From assembly GCF_015689195.1 (NCBI RefSeq), contig NZ_CP065044.1, positions 4,340,001 through 4,404,000 of the forward strand: a stretch of DNA of 64,000 bases, read 5' to 3'. Positions 1-9,000 of this stretch are shown here, in pieces; position 1 is the first letter of the stretch; each line of letters begins with the position of its first letter. This DNA is from Pectobacterium aroidearum (GTDB lineage Bacteria > Pseudomonadota > Gammaproteobacteria > Enterobacterales > Enterobacteriaceae). The translations under genes were made by a program, and so were the position numbers. The notes below the pieces were generated by a model. It saw only the letters and a program-made list of their open reading frames with translations. It was not told where the DNA came from and ran no database searches.

Positions 1-1635
1 GGTTTATTTTTGGTCAGCCGAGACTGGGTACGTTACACCCATTCGTTTCCACACCTCTTCAGTCTGTCCGGCATGGCCGTGTTCGGTATTTCTCTGGTGT
101 TCGCCAAATTTATCCATGAGCTAGGCCATGCCTTCATGGCGAAACGGGCGGGTTGCCGTGTGCAAAGCATGGGCGTTGCCTTTATCGTGTTATTTCCCTT
201 GTTTTATACTGATACTACCGATGCCTGGAAACTGAAGGATCGTCAGGCACGCTTGCTGATCGGCGCGGGCGGTATTCTGGCCGAACTGATGTTGGCGGTT
301 ATTGCGCTCTTGGCCTGGGCATTACTGCCAGATGGCGCGGCACGAACGGCCGCCTTTATGCTTTCCAGCGCGACGTGGCTGACCACGTTGGTCGTAAACC
401 TTAACCCTTTGATGCGCTTCGATGGCTACTTTTTACTGAGCGATTTCTGGCGCGTAGAAAACCTGCAAGAACGCGCCTATGCGCTCTGCCGCTGGCGGTT
501 GCGGGAAAGTCTGTTCGGCCACGGTCACCCAGCACCGGAAAACCTCTCCCCATCCCTGCAACGCAAACTGCTGGTGTGGGGCTATGCCTCCTGGATATGG
601 CGCTTTTTCCTGTTCTTTGGCATCGCGCTGGTGGTTTACCACTTTTTTATCAAGGTGATCGGCATTGGTTTAATGCTGGTTGAGATCGTCTGGTTTATCG
701 CGCTACCGATAGCCAAAGAAACCTATGCCTGGTGGTCAATGCGCAAATCAATACATCCTATCGCTTTTTTGCGCAGCGCCCTGCTGTGCTCGGCCCTCTT
801 GTTTATCTTGCTCTATCCATGGGGGGGCAGTATCCACATTCCTGCCGTCTTGGAAGCCGAGAAGGTCAGTACTCTTTACAGTCCAGTACCGGCGCAGGTT
901 AACCAGCTACACGTTACAGATGGTCAGCGGGTGGATGCCGGAGACATTCTGCTGGAACTGACGTCAGTCGACTTGGATTATCGTCTCGATATTGAGCGTC
1001 AGCGTATCACCCAGTTACAACAGCAGCGACAGCGTGGAGCGGCACGACAGGAAACCGCGAGTGAAATTCAGGTCATGGATCGGCAGTTAGCTGAGGCGCT
1101 GGCACGCTATCGAGGGTTGGCAGCACAGCGTCAACGCTTAACGATCCGAGCACCGCAGGCAGGTGTGGTTCGCGATCTGGCGCGTGATATGACAGCAGGA
1201 CGCTGGCTAACGGCGGATACGCCATTACTACGTGTGGTGGAACCCACGCAGGGACGGGTGGTTGGCTACATACCCGAAGAATCACTCATGCGTACTCAAG
1301 GAAGCATGCAGGGCGTTTTCCTTGCCGACGATCCCGCTTTCCCACGTCTTGACGTCACGCTTCATGACATCGCCCCCACGGGCAGCGCTTACCTGCAACA
1401 AGAAATGCTCGCGTCCGATCGCCACGGCCCGATTGCCGTGCGACGCGACCGCGACCACAATCCTCAACCAGTGCAGGCGCAGTACCGCGTTCATTTCATG
1501 GTACAGGAAGAGCCATTCCTGCCGCTGCAACAGCCTCTACGGGGCAGCGTCATTCTGGAAGGAGAAAAGGAATCTATTCTTGGCACGGTGTGGCGTCGGG
1601 TAGCAGCATTGGGTATCCGGGAAAGTGGTTTTTAG
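1..1635 (+). CDS. M50 (site-2-protease-like) membrane protein fused to HlyD-type adaptor, 5'-partial
   Basis: The reading frame is open from base 1, so the true start lies upstream; the TTG at 10 is only the first start-like codon and is used for numbering. Residues 36-40 form the zinc-protease motif HELGH inside a hydrophobic segment, and residues 132-139 (NPLMRFDG) resemble the second metal-ligand motif of M50 peptidases. Further hydrophobic segments follow at about 85-105 and 195-265. From about residue 285 the protein changes to an HlyD/membrane-fusion type: a biotinyl-lipoyl-like half, a Gln/Arg-rich coiled-coil hairpin (about 325-380), the second lipoyl half and a beta-barrel. This suggests an inner-membrane protein with a large periplasmic adaptor. 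The next genes on the strand are a secreted collar protein, a giant repeat protein and a TolC-like lipoprotein, so I infer a role in export or processing of the giant protein. Domain call is firm; function is inferred. Confidence 0.8.
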   Translation, partial: GLFLVSRDWVRYTHSFPHLFSLSGMAVFGISLVFAKFIHELGHAFMAKRAGCRVQSMGVAFIVLFPLFYTDTTDAWKLKDRQARLLIGAGGILAELMLAVIALLAWALLPDGAARTAAFMLSSATWLTTLVVNLNPLMRFDGYFLLSDFWRVENLQERAYALCRWRLRESLFGHGHPAPENLSPSLQRKLLVWGYASWIWRFFLFFGIALVVYHFFIKVIGIGLMLVEIVWFIALPIAKETYAWWSMRKSIHPIAFLRSALLCSALLFILLYPWGGSIHIPAVLEAEKVSTLYSPVPAQVNQLHVTDGQRVDAGDILLELTSVDLDYRLDIERQRITQLQQQRQRGAARQETASEIQVMDRQLAEALARYRGLAAQRQRLTIRAPQAGVVRDLARDMTAGRWLTADTPLLRVVEPTQGRVVGYIPEESLMRTQGSMQGVFLADDPAFPRLDVTLHDIAPTGSAYLQQEMLASDRHGPIAVRRDRDHNPQPVQAQYRVHFMVQEEPFLPLQQPLRGSVILEGEKESILGTVWRRVAALGIRESGF

Positions 1636-1676
1636 TGGGTTGGTTATCCTCAACATATACGCCTAGCTTAGCTGGT

Positions 1677-1701
1677 ATCTGGAGCAGGAGATGCTCCAGA
1701 T
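1677..1701. repeat. Perfect 10-bp inverted repeat (hairpin)
   Basis: Arms ATCTGGAGCA and TGCTCCAGAT are perfectly complementary with a 5-base loop. It lies about 40 bases after the stop of the M50/HlyD gene. No T-run follows, so it is either a weak terminator, an mRNA-stabilising hairpin or a processing site. Confidence 0.55.
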
Positions 1702-1989
1702 TCTGTAGAAAAGCGTTACACCTTTTCTGATTTCATCAGTTAATAAGATTACTTAACGTTTTCACGTGCGTATTGCGTCGAACATACACTACATCTTATT
1801 AACAAATAAATTTCTCTCTGGTTTTTTTATTACGCTGATAACATACACATATCGCAGCAATTTCAGCACATCCCTCCTTTGATAAGCCAAATCAAATCCA
1901 ATAAATATTAAATAAAATCAAATACTTAAAAAAACAAATCTTTTTCTTATCGGCCTACGTAAAAGCCTATTGCTAGTTTCACTTTTTAT

Positions 1990-2026
1990 ATGTAATTTTG
2001 TTTTTATTGTTTACATAAAATTACAT
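1990..2026. promoter_or_regulatory. 10-bp inverted repeat upstream of collar gene, possible operator
   Basis: Arms ATGTAATTTT (1990-1999) and AAAATTACAT (2017-2026) are perfect complements separated by 17 T-rich bases, about 100 bases before the collar-protein start. In such AT-rich sequence chance is possible, but the arm length suits a regulator site. No known binding motif is recognised. Confidence 0.3.
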
Positions 2027-2128
2027 GTTACTTAGCAAGTGAAGTTAGGCATCACAAGACCAAGCATCAAAATCATCAGATATATTTCACCCAGCGTGGA
2101 ACTGCCCCTATTCCAAGGAGAGATGTTT

Positions 2129-2869
2129 ATGAAATGCATTCAGCGTCTGTTTGCCAAATCTGCGATCGCAACTGTGTTAGCTGTAGGCCTATCGCAACCA
2201 GCTACCGCATCTGCATGCAGTACTGAGCCTTATATTGGCTCTATTTGTTATATGGTCACCAGCTATTGCCCACAGGGCTATCTGCCTGCAAATGGACAAA
2301 CGGTGACTATCAATCAATATCAGGCGCTTTATGCCTTGATCGGAAATATTTGGGGAGGCTCCCCACAGCAGGGTAACTTTGTGCTCCCCGACATGCGTGG
2401 GCGCGTACCGGTAGGGGCTGGGCAAGGGACAGGATTAGCGAATGTCACTCGTGGACAAGTATTTGGGGTAGAGAATGTCGCATTGACGACAAGCAACGTT
2501 GCCCCACACATACATCCAGCCACCGTTGCCTCTTCTGGAGGCGTTAGCGGTACAGCTTCTATCGCTATTCCTGTGGTAAACGGTGCGGCAACAACTAACG
2601 TACCAGACAACACGACATCATTGGCGACAACGTCTCCTTCGTTTGATTTAAGTTCCGTTGGTGGGGTTGACTCACCAGCTAAAATTTATAGTAATGCCGC
2701 GCCTACAACAACGCTGAAGCCGTTTTCCGCCCCGTTTAGTGTGACGAGCCTAACAGGTATAACCATTTCCCCTAATATTGGCGGCACACCTTTTAGTGTT
2801 CGTAACCCCAGTGTGGGTCTCACTGCGTGCATCGCTGCTATAGGCATTTATCCTACAAACCCAAACTAA
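2129..2869 (+). CDS. Secreted phage-tail-collar domain protein
   Basis: A 246-residue protein. I chose the ATG at 2129 because AAGGAG at 2115-2120 sits 8 bases upstream and the resulting N-terminus is a clear Sec signal (MKC...LAVGLSQPATASA). The mature part begins with a segment typical of tail-collar/microcystin-dependent (Mdp) proteins: an IGSICYMV-like start, then CPQGYLPANGQ, a YxALYALIGNIWGG stretch and LPDMRGRVPVGAGQG, followed by a Gly/Thr/Ser-rich tail. In phages this fold trims fibre tips; bacterial chromosomal copies with signal peptides have no settled role. Several cysteines suggest disulfides in the periplasm or outside. Its place between the M50/HlyD gene and the giant repeat protein suggests it is exported with, or assembled on, that protein (inference). 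Confidence 0.75.
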   Translation: MKCIQRLFAKSAIATVLAVGLSQPATASACSTEPYIGSICYMVTSYCPQGYLPANGQTVTINQYQALYALIGNIWGGSPQQGNFVLPDMRGRVPVGAGQGTGLANVTRGQVFGVENVALTTSNVAPHIHPATVASSGGVSGTASIAIPVVNGAATTNVPDNTTSLATTSPSFDLSSVGGVDSPAKIYSNAAPTTTLKPFSAPFSVTSLTGITISPNIGGTPFSVRNPSVGLTACIAAIGIYPTNPN

Positions 2870-2879
2870 TATAACCACG

Positions 2880-2904
2880 CGCTCCCCTCATTTCCAGGGG
2901 AGCG
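2880..2904 (+). terminator. Hairpin after collar gene
   Basis: CGCTCCCCT and AGGGGAGCG form a perfect 9-bp GC-rich stem with a 7-base loop, 11 bases after the stop. The U-tract is missing (TAATATC follows), so termination may be partial, allowing read-through to the giant gene. Confidence 0.5.
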
Positions 2905-3079
2905 TAATATCTGTAAGATATTGAAATTAAAAACGTAATATGTAATCTAATGATGGGCATAGGAGTGGTCTGTTGGTACTCACGATGGCAAGCGTACCGA
3001 TAGTCCGTATTGAGTCATGACTTCCCGATATTAGCTTTAGAAAAATCATACGTACTAACACCACTCTGGAGTATGTCTT

Positions 3080-6000
3080 ATGCTGTGGCGCCAATTATTC
3101 AGTAAGAAAAGTGACCATCCAACTGACCACATTGAGCAGGCTTATTCCGCTCCTCTTGGTTTTGTCCTTGAATCTCGCGTCTTATTTGACGGCGCAATAG
3201 CCGCAACGGCCACTCAGGCCGAAACCAGTAATTCAAGTGATGCCACGGCTTCTTCTAATCCTGCACAGACTGCCAATCATTCTGCTGAAGCCACATCGGA
3301 GAACAACACATCATCCGATCAGAATAGTGCTACGCATGACATCACGACTGACGTCGTTGTACAGGCTGTCGCAGGCGAAACAATACGTAAAGAAGCGGTA
3401 TTTATTGATACGGCGCTGACGGATTACCAAACACTGGTCAACAGTGTCCCCGCTGGGGTTGATGTGTTTTTATTGGATAGCAGTAAAGACGGACTGACGC
3501 AGATGGCGGTATGGGCTGAAACCCATACGGGTTACGATGCGATCCATATATTGAGCCATGGCAACGAAGGGCAAGTTCGCCTTGGTAATCTGACGCTTGA
3601 TAGCGCTACGGCGGAGGCACGTTCGGCCGACCTGGCTAAACTCGGCACAGCGTTAACACAGGATGGCGATCTGCTGCTCTATGGCTGTGATATTGCACAG
3701 GACACCGGAAAAAGCTTTGTCTCTTTACTATCACAGCTCACTCAGGCAGATATTGCAGCCTCGGATGATTTAACTGGCGCCATAGCCAAAGGTGGCAACT
3801 GGCAACTGGAAACAACGGTTGGCAGCATAGAAACGAACAATGCCGCATTGGGTGAAATAACCACAAATTACAATAATTTACTCGCGTCCCCAACTCTCGG
3901 CACTAACACATTCTCGCAATTTTCAGGCACGAATACATTTGTCAGCAGCCAGTCTGGTGTCCAATCTTATGATGATATCAACAACGGCTTTACCTACGTT
4001 GCTTACAGTACTGACAGAGTAACACTTCAAACTGTTGCTATAAGCGGTAACCAGGTCCTGAATACGATTGTTGCTCCTGGGGGAAATCTTAACTATTTTG
4101 CAATTAAATCGACGGATGGCAGCGAATTCAACCTATCGAATATTGATCTTAGAGGGCTGGGCAATTACGCATCAACGTTCACCATCACTGGGTATAAAGA
4201 CGGTAGCGCGGTGGCGGGTGCAACGCAAACCATCACCCTCACGACCGCATTCCAGACGGCGACACTCTCCAGTGCCTTTCAAAATATTGACGAGGTGAGA
4301 TTAACAACAGCGACACTCGGTAATGGTACTGTCCAATGGGATAATATCGTCACCGCACCTGTCGTCGCTTCCACCGATAACGTTCCCAGCATAGCGGGCT
4401 TAGCGACAAACCCTACCTATACAGAAAACGGCACCGACGTCGGCTTATTTACCAACGTAATCGCTAACACCAACGACAGTGGACAAACCTTTACTGGCGC
4501 CACCTTTACCGTAACCAACGTAGCAGACAGTACCGAATACCTGAATATTAACGGTGTCAAGGTGTCCTTGATCAATGGCAATAGCGTCACACTCGGCAGC
4601 GGTTACGGGTCGGCCAGTGTTTCCCTCAGCGCAGGCACAGCCACCATCAGCCTAAGCGGAGCAACGCTGAGCAATGCCGATATGGGCACCTTGCTATCTG
4701 GCATGACCTACGGCAACAGCAGTGAAAATCCCCATACCACCGCACGGGTCGTGACCCTGACTCAGGTCACCGATTCTGGTGCCAGCAACAACAGCTACAG
4801 CCCCGGCAATATCGCCAGCACCGTCACCGTGGTTGCCGTCAACGATGCGCCAACGGATCTGGCTCTCTCCAACACGACATTCGGTCAGTCTCTGGGCAGC
4901 AACGGTATCGTTGGGACGCTGTCGGCAACCGACGTAGACTCCACCACGTTTACCTACAGTCTGGTGAGTGGCGTCGGCAGTACTGATAATGCACTCTTTA
5001 CCCTCAGCGGCAGCACGCTGAGAGCGGTTAATGCCGCCACCATGGCAGCCGGAACCTATTCCGTGCGTATCCAGGTCTCCGACGGACAAGCGACCTATGA
5101 GAAGGTCGTCACCCTGATGGTGGCCGACGATATCGCCCCCACCTTTGACGCCACTCCAACGATCACCGCACCGACCACCAGCGGTTTTACCCTTAACACT
5201 GATCTGAGCGAAGCCGGTACCGTCTATTACGTGGTGGTGTCGGATGGCGCCAGCGCACCGAGCGTCACTCAGGTCATTAGCGGGCAGAACGCCGCAGGTA
5301 GCGCGGCATTGGCTTCCGGCAGTCAGGTATCCAGCAGCGCGCCCTACAGTCAGGCCCTGACGCTGACCGGCCTGGCGGCAGCAACCGCCTATGACGTGTA
5401 TGTGGTGGCCAGAGACGGCGCCGGGAATGCCACCGTCAGCGTGGTCAAACTCGATGTCACCACCGCCGCGAGCAGCACCGCGCCAACGCTGTCCGCCACA
5501 GGCAGCAATCCGGTATTTATTGGTGGGATGGCGGGATCTATCGATCTGTTCAGCGGCGTCAGCGCGGACACGCGGGACAGCGGGCAAACCTTTAACTCAC
5601 TGACCCTGACCGTGTCCAACGTCAGCGACAGTGGTGAATTTATTAGCGTGGCAGGCAACACCATCAGTCTGGCGAGCAATGGCAGCGGCACGCTGACCGG
5701 CATCGGCAGTTATACGGTAACGCGCGTCGGCAACACCGTGACGCTACAACTGAGCGGGATGAGCGCCAGCAACACGCAATTTGCCGGTCTGGTAGATGGC
5801 TTACGCTACGGCAATAGCAACAGCAGCGTCACAGCGGCCACACGAGATGTGTCCTTAACCACCGTCAGAGATAGCGGTACCAACAACAACACCACAGCGT
5901 TAAGCCTAACGTCATCAGTGAATGTATTAGCCAGCAACAGCGCGCTGTATGTTACCTCTGGAGACGATACCGGCGACGATGCGTCTTTCGGCAATAGCTT

Positions 6001-9000
6001 ACAAGACGATCTCAATGATGGCGGCGGGCTCAGTCTGCGCGAAGCATTGCATTGGGCCAACCTGACCCCCGGTATCGACCGTATTGTGTTCCAGACCAAC
6101 GTCACGCTGGCTGAAGGCCTGCTGGTCCCGACCAGTTCCATGTTGATCGACGGGCAAAGTTTTACCCTGAACGGCGGCGGTTATTCCGGCTTTCAAATCA
6201 ACACGTCGTCAATCACCCTCGCCATTCAGAACCTGACATTGACGAATTTCACCACCAGCACTAATCAGGTTACCGGTGGCGTATTGGGGATCCATTACGG
6301 CGCGACGGACATCAATTTCAGGCTGTATAACGTCGATATCTCCGGCAATACTGACGACACCTGGGGTACCGGTATGATTGACCTGTTTAATATTGCCCCA
6401 GGCAGGTATATCGTCGATTTGGATCAGGTCAATATTCATAATAACGTGCTGTTTGGCGGCTTGAATGAAGAAGGCGTTGTCCGACTGTTCGTAGCCGGTA
6501 CTCAGCACACCGTCTCGCTGTCGATCACTAATTCCGCCATCTACAACAACGGCAGTTTCAACCCAACCAGTGGGAATATTGGCGTGGCCGGCATTTACGT
6601 AACGGCGAGCTTGAGCAACGCCACCAGCACGCACATCAGCTTGATGAACACCACCATCACCGGTCAGGATGCGGGCATGGTGTTTGGGTTCACCGGTGGC
6701 TCGACAAACTGGGTCGCCAACATACGCAACTCGATTATTTCCGGTAACACGGTCGATGTCACCACCTTCTATTCTGGTGGTACTGGTGGGACTTATACCC
6801 TGCTCGGCAACAACAACCTGATCGGCGGTACTGTCAACCTGATTTCGACGGCAGATCCGCGTCTGTCTGTGACTGCCACCAATGCGATTAATCAGGGCGA
6901 TCGCTTCTCTGTCACCGGTGACGCAGATGCACGTGGTTTGGATCGTGTGCGGCAAGGGGCTGTCGATATCGGTGCTTACGAATCGCAGTTTGCCTCGGGT
7001 GTAAGTCCACAGGTGGACCTGAACGGCGCAAGCTCAGGCAATGACTATAGCGCCACCGTCTCCAGCGGCTTGAGCACGGGCGTGCCTATAACCGATATGC
7101 TGGCAACACTCTCGCAAACCGACGGCGACACACGCCTGTGGACGCTGACGCTCTCGCTGGCGGGCAACGCCAATGGCAGCAGCGAATATTTGACGTTATC
7201 GCAACAGGCATTACTGGCCGCCCATGCCGCGGGCATCAACGTGTCAGGAGATGGCAGCCAAACGGTGACCCTCACCGGTGGTGCCTCGCTGGACGCCTTC
7301 CAGACAGCGTTACGCGCCATCGTTTATGTTAATGTCGCCACCACGCCCACCGCAGGCAACCGAACCATTTCAGTTACCGCCAATGACGATGCCAGCAGCA
7401 GTGCGACCTCAACGTTGACGGTCGTGGTTGGCAACCCTCCCGTGGTCGCAACGCCTATACCCGCACAGAGCGTGGCGCAGGATGGAAGCCTGAGCTTCAC
7501 CGTACCAGCAGGTACCTTCACGGATCCGGATGGCGATACGCTGACACTGAGCGCCACATTGGCCAACGGTTCACCGCTGCCGAGCTGGCTCACCTTTAAT
7601 CCGGTCACCGGCACCTTCACTGGCACGCCGGGCAATGCAGATGTCGGCATCCTGAGCATCAAAGTTACCGCCACAGATACCACCAATGCCTCGGTCAGCA
7701 CCACCTTTAGCCTGACCGTCACCAACGTCAACGACGCGCCAATCGTCGCAACGCCAATACCGGCACAGAGCGTGGCACAGGATGGCAGTCTGAGCTTCAC
7801 CGTACCCGCAGGCACCTTCACGGATCCAGATGGCGATACTCTCTCTCTGAGTGCCACGCTGGCCAACGGTTCAGCGCTGCCAGGTTGGCTCACCTTTAAT
7901 TCGGCCACCGGCACCTTCTCCGGCACGCCGGGCAATGCGGATGTCGGCACCCTAAGCATTAAAGTCATCGCCAACGATGGCAATGCCTCCGTCAGCACCA
8001 CCTTTAGTCTGACTATCACCAATGTTAACGATGCACCGATGGTCTCCGCCACTATTCCGGCGCAAAGTGTGGCGCAGGATGGTAGCCTGAACTTCACCGT
8101 TCCGGCAGGTACCTTCACGGATCCGGATGGCGATACGCTGACACTAAGCGCCACATTGGCCAACGGTTCACCGATGCCGGGCTGGCTCACCTTTAATCCG
8201 GCCACTGGTACCTTCTCCGGCACGCCGGGCAATGCGGATGTCGGCAGCCTGTCAATCCGCGTCACTGCCACCGACAGCAGCAACGCCTCGGTACACACTG
8301 ATTTCAGCCTGACCGTCACCAACGTTAACGACGCTCCGGTGGTCGCGACGCCGATACCGGCACAGAGCGTGGTACAAGATGGCAGCCTTAACTTCACCGT
8401 ACCGGCAGGCACCTTCACGGACCCGGATGGCGATACCCTGACGTTGAGCGCCACGCTGGCCAACGGCTCACCGCTACCGAGCTGGATCACCTTTAATCCG
8501 GCCACTGGCACTTTCTCCGGTACGCCAGGCAATGGTGATATCGGCAATCTGAGCATTAAGGTCACCGCCAACGATGGCGATGCCTCGATCAGTACCACTT
8601 TCAGCCTGACAGTCACGCCATCGAACCAGGCTCCCGTGATATCCACGCCAATTCCGCCGCAAAGCGTGGCGCAGGACGGCGGCTTCAACTTTACCGTGCC
8701 TGCGGGCACCTTCAGCGATCCGGATGGTGATGCGCTGACGCTCAGCGCCACCCTCGCCGACGGCTCGCCGCTGCCGAGCTGGCTGCGCTTCGATCCTGCT
8801 ATCGGCACCTTCTCCGGTACACCGGGCAATGGCGATGTGGGCACGCTGGTGATCCGGGTAACGGCCACCGACGGCAGCAATACCTCCGTCAGCACCAGCT
8901 TTGGCCTAACGGTGACCAACGTTAACGATGCGCCCGTGGTTGCCACGCCAATCCCGCCGCAAAGTGTGGCGCAGGACGGCGGCTTCAACTTTACCGTGCC

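Larger units (their letters stand above)
1636..2128. other. AT-rich intergenic region before the collar-protein gene
   Basis: No convincing gene is seen in this stretch of about 490 bases. It is strongly AT-rich from about 1800 to 2040, unlike the flanking coding DNA. It contains two inverted repeats, listed separately, and presumably the promoter of the collar gene. An upstream extension of the collar reading frame to 2039 exists but has no good ribosome binding site. Confidence 0.6.

Noticed and set aside
1949-1956. TTATCGGC, a minus-strand sigma-28 -10-like sequence before the collar gene
   Set aside because: No -35 at the right distance and no minus-strand gene downstream.
4694-6955. Minus-strand open frames of 248-297 codons under the giant gene
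   Set aside because: Low-complexity Gly/Arg/Asp-rich translations lying fully inside the well-supported plus-strand protein.
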